Shown here: piece after piece, positions 1 to 10,500 of the stretch | How positions within the stretch are numbered: position 1 is the first letter of the stretch | Layout of the letters: the number at the start of each line of letters is the position of its first letter | Assembly: GCA_946479615.1 (NCBI GenBank) | Contig: CAMLGR010000012.1 | Location: 1-49,243 of the forward strand | Direction: 5' to 3' | Length of the DNA stretch: 49,243 nucleotides | DNA from: an uncultured Bacteroidota bacterium | Lineage (GTDB): Bacteria > Bacteroidota > Bacteroidia > Chitinophagales > Chitinophagaceae | Notes under the pieces: generated by a model | Told to the model about the DNA's origin: nothing | The model's input: only the letters and a program-made list of their open reading frames with translations | Databases searched by the model: none | Program-made: the position numbers and the translations under genes

Positions 1-1331
1 TCATCTTTTCTAATCATGCCTTCAAAGCAGGTAGAATCAGGGCATGGGCATTTACCAACACCATCAGCATCTACCGGCTGGCAATATGTTGGAGTAACAA
101 GTTCTTTGTCTTTGAAATCAGGAACGCCATCACCATCTGTATCGAGACTTACACCATGAGTGTTAACAGGAGCGCCGGCAGGAGTTTGTTCCTGGTCGAA
201 CTGGTCTGTTACACCATCGCCATCGCTATCAGGCAATACTGGTTTTGGAAGTTTCATCAGGCGTGGGTTGCGGATTTCGCTATAGGCGTAATCGAGTGGG
301 TTCAGCCACCACAGTGGTTCAACAGATTTTGCACCGAGGTTGATATTCAGACCTACGCTTGCAAAGTTGTAAGAATCGAAATCACTGGTCAGGGCTGCAT
401 CACCCATTGGATGTTCCTGCCATTGCTGACCATCCAGTAAATCGTCTTTTACAATGGTCAGGCGATCTTCAATCGCGAGGTTCAGGCGTTTGCTGAGTTT
501 GAAAGCAATGCCTGCACCGAGTGTACCAGAAGGTTTGAATGTATCGCCGAATAATTTCGGACGACGATCTCCCTGATTCTGGGCTTTGGTTTCGTATGAA
601 TTATCCAGGATGTCTTTCAGGTCCTTACGGGTATCTTTCCTGTTCTTGTAAGTTCCCTGCGGCAAAGAGTTGAACTGGGCCGTGTAAGGGTTATTGTTTT
701 CATCCAGTGCATTGATGCGGGCATCGTATACGGTACCACCGACACCGGCGAAGCCATATACGCTAAACCCTGTTTTTGCCTTGTGGAAACGGATATTGTT
801 GAAAGTAACAACTCCCTGTAATGACAGATCCTGAACTTTTGTTTTGTAGTTGTAATAAACCTGGTCAAAACCACCGGGTGTGCCAGTTATAGAACCTACA
901 ACAGGGCCACCCACCTGGCGTACGGGTGCGTTGTATTTATCAGACAGCGCTGAATTGTTGCCATAATTTTCATTGGCGCGCCAATCCAGGCCTTTACCAA
1001 CACCATAGATGTATTCAAGTCTCATAGAGAAAACATAACCAAATGCTTTCCTGACGTGAATACCAAAGTTGGGAGCGGTAAAGAAAACGGATGGAACATC
1101 ACCGCTGATATTGAATAGTCCATACTTTAAACCTAATTCCCATTGGTTACGTGGTTTTGCCGGGAAATTATAGGTTCCGTTTAAAAATTCTGTATGCTGA
1201 GGCATACGTTTCGAGGGAATAAGGGAAGAATCAGAAACATCATAGCTGCTACCCACTTTTGGTTGGGATATGCCGTATGATGCAAGAAGGCAGACAAACA
1301 CTGCCAGTAAAGTGTACTTTTTGCTTACCAT
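1..1331 (-). CDS. OmpA-like outer membrane protein with thrombospondin type 3 repeats (partial)
   Basis: The reading frame is open from an ATG at 1331 to the left edge of the window, about 443 codons, so the C-terminus is missing. It starts with a signal peptide (MVSKKYTLLAVFVCLL, cleavage likely after the GIS segment). About 300 residues follow that look like an outer-membrane beta-barrel, rich in alternating aromatic and Gly residues. Two acidic calcium-binding type 3 repeats come next (DSDGDGVTDQFD and DTDGDGVPDFKD), then a Cys-rich stretch (CQPVDADGVGKCPCPDSTC). In known Bacteroidota proteins of this layout the missing end is an OmpA peptidoglycan-binding domain, which would make it a barrel tethered to the cell wall; that part is inference. 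A very good Bacteroidota promoter lies just upstream at 1389-1419. Confidence 0.8.
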   Translation of the reverse strand, partial: MVSKKYTLLAVFVCLLASYGISQPKVGSSYDVSDSSLIPSKRMPQHTEFLNGTYNFPAKPRNQWELGLKYGLFNISGDVPSVFFTAPNFGIHVRKAFGYVFSMRLEYIYGVGKGLDWRANENYGNNSALSDKYNAPVRQVGGPVVGSITGTPGGFDQVYYNYKTKVQDLSLQGVVTFNNIRFHKAKTGFSVYGFAGVGGTVYDARINALDENNNPYTAQFNSLPQGTYKNRKDTRKDLKDILDNSYETKAQNQGDRRPKLFGDTFKPSGTLGAGIAFKLSKRLNLAIEDRLTIVKDDLLDGQQWQEHPMGDAALTSDFDSYNFASVGLNINLGAKSVEPLWWLNPLDYAYSEIRNPRLMKLPKPVLPDSDGDGVTDQFDQEQTPAGAPVNTHGVSLDTDGDGVPDFKDKELVTPTYCQPVDADGVGKCPCPDSTCFEGMIRKD

Positions 1332-1388
1332 AAACGAGGATTAAGATTTTACGAAAAAACGATGTCCTAAATATTTGCTAATAAAACG

Positions 1389-1419
1389 CAAAAATATGGT
1401 ATGAAGGCTAAATACCAAA
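1389..1419 (-). promoter_or_regulatory. Bacteroidota-type promoter of the OmpA-like gene
   Basis: Read on the minus strand, a TTTG (1416-1419) is followed after exactly 19 bases by TATTTTTG (1389-1396). This matches the -33 TTTG and -7 TAnnTTTG consensus of the primary sigma factor in Bacteroidota, in element and in spacing. Transcription would start near 1385 and give a leader of about 54 bases. It is the best promoter match seen in the window. Confidence 0.65.
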
Positions 1420-1540
1420 TTTTTGCGGTAATTATTTGAGCATATTACTGTTATTTTTCAATTACTTAGTCAAAAAAAATGCCTCTTTTGTTGCACCTGT
1501 AATCATTAATTTTTTGCGGTGTATATTGCCCTTTTTATGT

Positions 1541-2503
1541 ATGAATTTACCCACGGGTTTAATAGATCAGGAATTAAAATCATTTGAGGTCAGGTTCCGG
1601 GAAGCCGTAAAAAGCCAAACACCCCTGCTCGACAGGATCATGCGTTATATTGTCAAACGCAAGGGTAAACAGCTCCGGCCCATGTTCGTTCTCCTGTCTG
1701 CCAAACTTTGCGGCGATATCACCGAATCAACATACAGGGCAGCATCACTGGTGGAAGTGCTGCATACTGCCACCCTTGTTCACGATGATGTAGTAGATGA
1801 TTCACAGGAACGTAGGGGTTTTTTCTCGGTATATGCCCTGTGGAAGAATAAGGTATCGGTGCTCGTTGGCGATTACCTGCTGGCCAAGGGATTGCTGTTA
1901 TCGCTCGACCATAACGACCACCAGGTATTGCATATCCTTTCCGATGCGGTCCGTAAAATGAGTGAAGGTGAATTGCTGCAGATCGAAAAAGCAAGATCGC
2001 TGAACCTCCGCGAAGACATTTACTTCGATATAATCCGCAATAAAACTGCTTCTTTACTCGCATCTGCCTGTGCTGCCGGCGCCTGGTCAACGAGTAAAGA
2101 CGAAGCAATAGCCGAAAAAATGCGCCAGTTTGGTGAAAAAACGGGCATCGCTTTCCAGATAAAAGACGACCTTTTCGATTACGCCAGCGACAATATCGGC
2201 AAGCCTACCGGCAATGATATCAAAGAGAAGAAATTAACGCTGCCACTGATATATACGCTGAACAATATCGATAAGAAAACAAAACGCGAGATCATTTATA
2301 TCGTAAAGAATAAGAACCGCGACAAGGAAAAAGTGAATTGGGTGATCGGTAAGGTCAATGAAGCCGGCGGCATCGAATATGCAAAAAGGAAAATGGACGA
2401 GTATAAAAAAGAGGCCCTCGATATTTTATACAGTTTCCCGGAAAGCCCGGTGAGAAAAGGATTGGAGGACCTGGTGCTGTATGTGACGGATAGAAAATAT
2501 TAG
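1541..2503 (+). CDS. Polyprenyl diphosphate synthase (octaprenyl/heptaprenyl type)
   Basis: A trans-prenyltransferase that adds isopentenyl diphosphate units to an allylic primer to make the long side chain of quinones (menaquinone in this phylum); cytosolic. Both aspartate-rich metal and diphosphate-binding motifs are present: DDVVDD near residue 82, followed by RRG, and KDDLFDY near residue 208. The GKQLRPMFVLLSAKL segment is typical for substrate binding. From ATG 1541 the protein is 320 residues, the usual family length. The frame is open back to a TTG at 1436, but those 35 extra residues are hydrophobic and unlike the family, so I chose 1541. A palindromic repeat separates it from recJ. 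Chain length cannot be told from sequence alone, so no symbol is given; ispB is the closest name. Confidence 0.9.
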   Translation: MNLPTGLIDQELKSFEVRFREAVKSQTPLLDRIMRYIVKRKGKQLRPMFVLLSAKLCGDITESTYRAASLVEVLHTATLVHDDVVDDSQERRGFFSVYALWKNKVSVLVGDYLLAKGLLLSLDHNDHQVLHILSDAVRKMSEGELLQIEKARSLNLREDIYFDIIRNKTASLLASACAAGAWSTSKDEAIAEKMRQFGEKTGIAFQIKDDLFDYASDNIGKPTGNDIKEKKLTLPLIYTLNNIDKKTKREIIYIVKNKNRDKEKVNWVIGKVNEAGGIEYAKRKMDEYKKEALDILYSFPESPVRKGLEDLVLYVTDRKY

Positions 2504-2510
2504 AAAAAAT

Positions 2511-2590
2511 GTAGAATTATGGATTGAGAATTATGAATTTTCCCATTATAAGTACATTCATAATCCTTAATTCATAACTCATAATTATCA
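2511..2590. repeat. Imperfect inverted repeat built of AATTATGA-like units
   Basis: The gap between the prenyl synthase and recJ holds a left arm near 2513-2540 (AATTATGGATTGAG followed by AATTATGAATTT) and a right arm near 2559-2589 whose reverse complement reads AATTATGAGTTATGAATTAA and continues with GGATTATGAAT. The arms pair imperfectly around a short spacer. AT-rich repeats of this kind occur between genes in many Bacteroidota genomes. The RNA could form a weak hairpin, but no T-tract makes it a clear terminator. Confidence 0.5.
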
Positions 2591-2598
2591 GAGGTGTT

Positions 2599-4299
2599 AT
2601 GGAGAAAAGATGGGCGATCGTTAAAGATGATGTTGAAAAAACTGCTTCACTGCAAAAGGCACTGGGTGTTCATCCTGTTATTTGTAAAATACTTTCCCAG
2701 CGCGGTCTCGATACATTCGATAAAGCCAAAGATTATTTTCGCCCTCAACTCTCGCAACTGCATGATCCCTGGCTGATGAAAGACATGCAAAAAGCGGTGG
2801 AAAGAATCATCGCTGCCTTTCGTGTTCAGGAAAAGATATTGGTGTTCGGTGATTATGATGTAGATGGCACTACTGCTGTAGCCAGTATGTATTCCTTCCT
2901 GAAGCCTTTACACGCTCCTCTTGATTTTTATATTCCACACCGCTACCGCGAAGGATATGGTGTCAGCAAAGCGGGAATTGATTTTGCCAAAGAGAATGGT
3001 TTTACACTGATCATATCGCTTGATTGCGGTATCAAGTCCATTGACCTGATCCGGTATGCCAAAGAACTGGGGATCGATTTCGTTGTGTGCGATCATCACC
3101 TGCCCGATAATGAACTTCCACCGGCGGTTGCTATTCTGAATCCCAAACAAACAGATTGCAATTATCCGTACAAGGAATTATGTGGTTGCGGTGTCGGATT
3201 TAAATTAATGACGGCTCTGGCCCAGACTTTACATCTTCCTTCCGAAACAGCTTTCCGTTATCTTGACCTTGTAGCAACAGCGATCGCTGCTGATATCGTT
3301 CCTATGACCGGTGAGAACCGCATACTTGCATTTCATGGATTAAAGAAAGCCAATACCGATCCTAATAATGGTATCAAAGCATTGAGCCAGCTAAGTGGTC
3401 TGCAAAATGAATTGCATATCAGCAATCTTGTGTTTATGATCGCACCTCGTGTCAATGCAGCAGGCCGTATGGATGATGCGCGCAAAGCTGTGCAGATGTT
3501 CGTTGCCGATAGTTATGAAGAATCTTTGCAGTATGCCGAAATGCTTCATCTCGATAATACCAATCGTAAAGAAGCCGATACCAGCATTACCCGGGAAGCT
3601 TTGTCGCTGATCGGGGAAAATGAACAATGGATCAGCAGCAAATCAACCGTGGTATTTCAACCGCACTGGCACAAAGGAGTAGTAGGAATTGTCGCTTCGC
3701 GGTTGATCGAGCATTATTACCGCCCAACAGTAGTATTGACCCGATCCGGGGATTATGCAGCCGGTAGTGCGCGCAGTGTTCCGGGATTTAATTTGTATGA
3801 AGCCATTCACGCATGTCGTGAATACCTCGTAGGTTATGGCGGTCATTTCGCTGCAGCAGGCATGACACTGGAAGTAGATAAGATCGATGCGTTCAGAACT
3901 AAATTTGAAGAAGTGATCGCGGCTTCGATCACCGATGAATTGCTGGTGCCTGAAATAGTAATCGATGCAGAAATTTCTTTTAAAGATATTACCTGGCCCT
4001 TTTATAATATCCTCAGCCAGATGGAACCATTCGGCCCGGAAAACCTGCGTCCTGTTTTTATCGCCCGCAACCTGGTCGACAGTGGTTATTCCAAAATTGT
4101 AAAAGAAGATCATGTGCGTTTTTCCCTGCGCCAGCAAGGGATAACCCTTAGCGGAATTGGTTTCAATATGGCGGATAAATATACATTGCTTGCCGCAGGC
4201 CAACCTGTCGATGTTGTTTTTAAAATTGATGAGAATGAATGGAATGGACAGAAGAATCTGCAAATGAGAGTGATAGATGTGAGGCAGTCGGGCAGATAG
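2599..4299 (+). CDS. recJ: Single-stranded-DNA-specific exonuclease RecJ
   Basis: A 5'-3' single-strand DNA exonuclease acting in recombination, mismatch and base-excision repair; cytosolic. The 566-residue length fits the family. Metal-binding DHH-superfamily motifs are in order: DYDVDGTT near residue 85, a conserved SLDCGIKS segment, DHHLPD near residue 165, and the DHHA1 signature GGHFAAAGM near residue 413. An OB-fold-like region follows at the C-terminus. The ATG at 2599 follows a GAGGTG stretch that may serve as a ribosome site. The downstream gap of about 265 bases to the giant T9SS gene shows no clear terminator. Confidence 0.95.
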   Translation: MEKRWAIVKDDVEKTASLQKALGVHPVICKILSQRGLDTFDKAKDYFRPQLSQLHDPWLMKDMQKAVERIIAAFRVQEKILVFGDYDVDGTTAVASMYSFLKPLHAPLDFYIPHRYREGYGVSKAGIDFAKENGFTLIISLDCGIKSIDLIRYAKELGIDFVVCDHHLPDNELPPAVAILNPKQTDCNYPYKELCGCGVGFKLMTALAQTLHLPSETAFRYLDLVATAIAADIVPMTGENRILAFHGLKKANTDPNNGIKALSQLSGLQNELHISNLVFMIAPRVNAAGRMDDARKAVQMFVADSYEESLQYAEMLHLDNTNRKEADTSITREALSLIGENEQWISSKSTVVFQPHWHKGVVGIVASRLIEHYYRPTVVLTRSGDYAAGSARSVPGFNLYEAIHACREYLVGYGGHFAAAGMTLEVDKIDAFRTKFEEVIAASITDELLVPEIVIDAEISFKDITWPFYNILSQMEPFGPENLRPVFIARNLVDSGYSKIVKEDHVRFSLRQQGITLSGIGFNMADKYTLLAAGQPVDVVFKIDENEWNGQKNLQMRVIDVRQSGR

Positions 4300-4564
4300 G
4301 ACTTGCAGTCATTTATAAGAAGTCTTCCCCGCCTGTCATTAATTAACGCGATATAATTGCAATACTACAAGACTGCCAGGCTGAATCGTAGTTTCCCTGT
4401 TCAAAATTATTTTAGTGTTACCCTGCTCGGTGAATGCTGTTCGCCTGTAGCTTTACAACATAAGCAATAACGATCCCAACTATCTTTTGCTTATCACCTC
4501 TGACTAGTGCTGCTATCTGCGCATAGCATGTTTTATACTCCATCACTTAACAAAACAACGGCAA

Positions 4565-7500
4565 ATGAGAAAGATTTACTTACTTCTTTTCTTTGTGCTG
4601 ACCTATTGTGGTCTTTCTGCACAAACACCGGTTCCCATGTCTTCGCAACCCGGGTTGACCTACACAGAAAATTTTGCAGATGTCGCTAACTGGACAAATG
4701 GTTTTGCTTCCGGTACCGGAGCCAATCGTTTTGCACCCGTTGCGGTAAATGCGACCGGCACTATTCCCGACGGAGTAAGGATCACTACGGCTACCGCTAC
4801 ATTTGCTACCGGTTCAGGAGGTGGTGTGCAAAAAGGAACGCAGAGCATCGTATTGCTTTCTACCGGCGCTACTGATAATACCAGTTCGGATGCAATTGAT
4901 TTTTTGATGGATTTTACCGGCGTGAATGCCGGCACACTCAGTTTCGACTGGGCCTCTGTCAATAACAGTACAGGCGACAGGAAAGGTTCTTTACGTGTTT
5001 ATTACAGCACTGATGGAACATCCTTTACAGAATTGACTGCTGCACAGGTATTGAATTTTACCAATAATACTCTTACCTCGGGAAGTATAACCACGGTTGC
5101 ACTTCCTGCTGCTTTTAATAACAGCGCTACGGCGCGTCTTCGGTTTTATTATAATAATGGTACAGGCGGCACTGCGGGTTCAAGACCCAAGATCAGTATC
5201 GATAATCTTACGGTAACGGCTACAGGTAGCGGCGGTGGTAATACCGTTTCTGTAGCAGCCGGAACCAATGCTGCTGAACCAGCCACCAACGGAAGTTTTA
5301 CAATTGATTTCAGCACACCGACTTCAACATCTGCCGATATTGATTTTTCTTTTACCGGTACGGCTGATTTTGGTACTGATTATACCGTTTCTTATTCTAC
5401 CGGCACAACGGCTTCCGTTACTTCCAGCGGAACACTCACTGTTCCTGCAGGAACTTCTTCGGTCACTGTAACGATCACTCCTGTCGATGATGCATCGGTA
5501 GAATCGGGTGAAACAATAGCGCTTGCTTTATCCTCACCAACCGGTGGTTATACGGTAGGCACCGGCAGCGCAAATATTACTTTGGCTGATGATGATATAC
5601 CTCCTTCGGCATCAGTAGCGGCAGGAACCAATGCTGCTGAACCAGCTACCAATGGCTCATTCACCATTACATTATCGGCACCGGCGCCTGTGGGTGGTGT
5701 CACTGTTACGTATACATTGGGCGGAACTGCTGCATTGAATACGGATTATAGTGATCCGCAAAGCGGAACGATCATTATTCCCGAAGGAAGCAACAGCGGT
5801 ATTATTACCCTGAATGTGATCGATGATATTGCTTTTGAACCCACAGAAACTATTTCCATCAACCTTGATGCGGCCAGCAATGGATATGTGATCGGAACAG
5901 CAGGTGCCAGTATCAATCTTACCAATGATGATGCTTCACCGGGTATTTTATTAAGCAATACCTATTCGCAGGATTTCAATACACTGGCGAATACAGGAAC
6001 CAATATTACCTGGACAGATAATTTTACTATCAATGGATGGTATGCCAGCCGTGTGGTCTATAATTCCGGCAATGGCGGCAGTAATGCAGGTGCGTTGTAT
6101 AGTTTTGGTGCGAATGCTTCTGCAGACAGGGCGCTTGGCTCTGTTGGTTCGGGAAGTACCGGTACTGTTTATTATGGTGCAAGATTTAAAAACACTACCG
6201 GTGGTGCGATCACTTCTTTAAAAATTACCTATACCGGTGAACAATGGAGAAATGGCGGTGTGGCAGCAGTACAGACAGTCAACTTTGCTTACCAGTCAGG
6301 AACTTCTGTTACTTCATTGACAGCAGGTACCTGGACAAATGTTACCAATCTTAATTATTCAAGTCTTGTCGGAACAACTACGGCTGCAGCATTGGATGGG
6401 AATGCGATTGGTACGAATGCCGCTGTTGTTTCCTATACGATAACGGGTCTTAGTATTCCCGATGGGGAAGAGATCATGATCCGCTGGGAAGATGTGGATC
6501 ACAGCGGTTCCGATCATGGATTAGGTATTGATGATTTTACCATCGAAGCTAATCCTGCCGATCTTACAGCGCCGGTGATTGCTTCGCTTTCACCTGCAAA
6601 TGGGACTACTGATGTTTCTACGAATGTAGCTGCTACCATCACTTTTGATGAAACAGTACAAAAAGGCACCGGTAATATTGTAGTAAGAAAGACCAGTGAC
6701 AACAGCGTGTTCCAATCTTTCGATGTGACAAGTGCAGCCGTTACACTATCTACTACTTCCGCTACTGTTAACCTGGCCGGTCTTGCTGCAGGCACTGACT
6801 ACTATATTGAAATTGATAATGGCGCCTTTAAAGATATTTCAGGAAATGATTTTGCCGGTATTAGCGGAACTGCGGTATGGGCATTTACAACCGGCAATAG
6901 TTTTTATGCAGCCAACTTCAATACCTGTGCCTCCGCTTTAACAGATGGATTTACTCAATACAGCGAAACAGGCGGTGTGGTATGGGCCTGCACAACGTTC
7001 GGAAGAGATCCTGCGGCTCCATCAGGCGCTGCGCCATTCCCATACGGTGTACAGATCAATGGATTTGCCGGTGGTACCAATACACCGAATGTGGATTGGC
7101 TGATCTCTCCTTCATTTGATCTCACTGCTACCACGTTCCCCTTGCTTTCTTTCTGGAGCAGAACAGCTTTCAATGGATTGCCTTTGCAATTGAAAGTATC
7201 AACTGATTATGTAAGCGGTAATCCTGCGCTGGCTACCTGGACAGATATCAATGGAAAATTCCCTTCACAAACATCGAACATCTGGACACTGTCGGAGAAT
7301 ATCAATCTGGCAGCCTTCCGGCAGGCCAATGTGCACTTTGCATTTGTATATATATCTACTGATGACGATGGTGCCCGGTGGACACTCGATGATATCAGTG
7401 TGATCAATTCATTGGTGCCGCCTCCTCCAAGCCTGACCGTCAGCACATCTGATGTACAATATACATTTGTCGCCAATGGTGCAACCGCGGATAAAACCTT

Positions 7501-10500
7501 TACAGTTACCGGTAATGACCTTACCGATGATATTACCATTACCTCAACCGGTAATTTCCTTGTTTCTAAAAATGGCAGCAGTTTCAGTTCTTCCATTACT
7601 TATACTACTGCGGAAGCAAACAATATTCCTGAAACGGTATATGTGCGGTTTGCACCAACAGCAGCCGGACAGAATTATACGGGAACGATTACAGTCAGTA
7701 CTTCTGATTTGTCTTCTGTTGTTAACCTGGTTGGAACAAGTATCGATCCTGCCAATACATTAGAAGTCGTGAACTGGAACCTGGAATGGTTTGGTGGAAT
7801 CGAAGATGGATTTGGTCCTGATGACAATGAACAGCAGGAGCAGAATGTAAAAACAGTGTTGCAGAATATCGGCGCCGATGTATTTGGTTTGGTAGAAGTA
7901 GTGGATGAAGCGCGCCTGGCGCATATCGTGAGCCAGATGCCCGGGTATTCTTATGTGATCTGTAATTATGGATCGCATGTAAATCCGAATGAAAGCAATC
8001 CTGGTCCGTTATCGGCTGCTCAGAAAGAAGCTTTTGTTTATAAAACAGCTATGTTCAGCAATGTTACGACTACTCCATTGCTGACTGCAGGAGTGAATAC
8101 AGCAGCTGATCTCAGCAACCCGAATTATAATTACTGGTCAAGTGGCCGCTATCCGTTTATGATGAGCGCCGATGTGACATTGAATTGTGTGACCAAGAAT
8201 ATCAAATTCGTACTGGTGCATGCAAAGGCCAATACATCTCCTACCAATGTTTCTTATGACAGGAGAAAAAGCGGTGCGGATGAATTACATAATTTATTAA
8301 ATACAACTTACCCGGACGATAATATCATTATCCTGGGTGATTTTAATGATGACTTCGATCAGTCAATCACAGCTGGTTTTACAACTACATCATGGGATGC
8401 GTTCACTACGGATGCGGCTAATTTTGAACCCGTCACATTGCCATTGAGCCTGGCCGGCAAGAAATCTACAGTAACCTATAATGATGTGATCGATCACGTA
8501 GTTATTTCCAACGAGCTCGAACCCTATTATATGGCGGGTACGGCCAATATTCTTAATGATGTAGCCGGGCTGGTCAGCAATTATGGTAAGACGACGACGG
8601 ATCATTATCCTGCATTTACCCGGTATAAATTCGAACAACCTGCTGCTCCTGTTATTACTTGTCCCGGCGATATCGTAAAAAGTAATGATGCCGGTGTTTG
8701 TGGCGCCACTGTTGAATATGCAGTAACCTATTCTGTTGGTTGTGGTGCGGGCACCCTGATTCAAAGAGCAGGTCTGCCAAGCGGATCTGTTTTCCCAACC
8801 GGAACGACTACCAATACATATGTAGTACTGGATGCAGCCGGAGATTCGGCTACCTGTTCATTCAATGTTACAGTGAATGATACAGAGAACCCGGTGATCA
8901 CCTGTCCCGGTAATATAACTGCAGCTTGTGGTGCTGTGGTAACATACGCGGTCAGCTTTGCCGATAATTGCCCGGGTGCAACGATCCAGCAAACAGCGGG
9001 TCAGCCAAGTGGTACGGTATTCCCAAGCGGAGTTACTACCAATACATATGTTGTTACAGATGCAAGCGGCCATACAGCTACGTGTTCCTTTACTGTAACA
9101 GTTAGTGATGCACAGCCACCTGTGATCAACTGTCCTGTCAACATCAGTGTTTCCACGGCAGCAGGAACCTGTGGTGCAGTTGTTAATTATAATATTTCAG
9201 CTACGGACGCCTGCAGTACAGTAAGCCTGCAGCAAACAGCAGGATTGCCATCCGGTGTCGTATTCCCCGGCGGAACGACTACCAATACATTTGTAGCGAC
9301 AGATGGTAATGGCAATACTTCGACCTGCTCATTTACGGTGACGGTAACAGATCATGAAGCGCCCACATTCACACGCCCGGCCAATAAGACAATTTCCTTT
9401 ACCAGTGGTTGTGCTTATAATGCATCTCCATCGGTGACCGGTGATGTTACCAATGAACATGATAATTGTTCTACCGGTTTGCAGGCTACCTATACCGATC
9501 AGACAACATCATGTGGTAATACGGTGACGATAACACGGACCTGGAAGTTATCTGATAGCAAGGGCAACCAGGCGCCGAACCAGGTGCAGGTGATCACGGT
9601 GACTGATAATAATACACCGTATGTTGTATATGCCGTTAAATCGGCGGAGTTTGGTGAATACAATACGATCAATGGTGCGGTAGGTGTAAGCGCTTCCAAT
9701 GGTGAAGCCCGGTTTAAGAAAGGAACGGTTTTATTATCTCCGAATTTTGTGAAAGCAAGAAATATAGAGGTGAAATCGGGAGCTACAGTGCAGAACAGGA
9801 TCAGTGTTCCTGCTAATGATGGACCTAATCCTGTATTCTACATATTTACCGGATCAACCAATAATTTGTCTAACCGCACGATCAGTTCATCTACATCGGT
9901 TCCTGTTTCTGCCAATTACAAAAACCTTACGATCAGGAAAAATGTATCCGTCACCATAACCGGTACATTGTATGGCGACATTGAAATAGAAGAGGGTGCG
10001 CAGGTAACCTTTGCGCCTGCCGGTGGTATCTTGAATGTTGAAAAGCTGAAAGTAGATGGTAAGAAGAATGTCAATACCAGGTTATTCTTTAGCAATTGTA
10101 CCTCTGTACGGGTAAAAGAAAAAGTAAGTTTTGATCAGAATATACAGGTCAATACCGGTGGTCCGAAACTCACCTTCTACCTGGGTGATAATAACAGCGA
10201 CGAAGAAAAATTTGTTGTCAAAGGCGGTGCGAATACAATAACGGCCAATGTGTACATTCCGAACGGGAAGCTGAAGGTAGATGGGGATAATAATGGCATT
10301 ACCGTTATGAACGGATGGTTTATCTCCGAGAAAGTTGTCAGCGAAGGAAAGAATATAGTCTGGAACAATAATAATTGTACAGCACCACCGGCTGTCACCT
10401 CTTATGCTGCTACGAATACGGAGAAGGGTATCATGGTATCGGAACAACCACTGGCAGGCAGGCTTAGTGTAAAAGCAAGCCCGAATCCAAGCCAGGATGA

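Noticed and set aside
4507..4689. 60-codon plus-strand ORF at the start of the giant T9SS gene
   Set aside because: It overlaps the signal-peptide region in another frame and shows no protein-like features.
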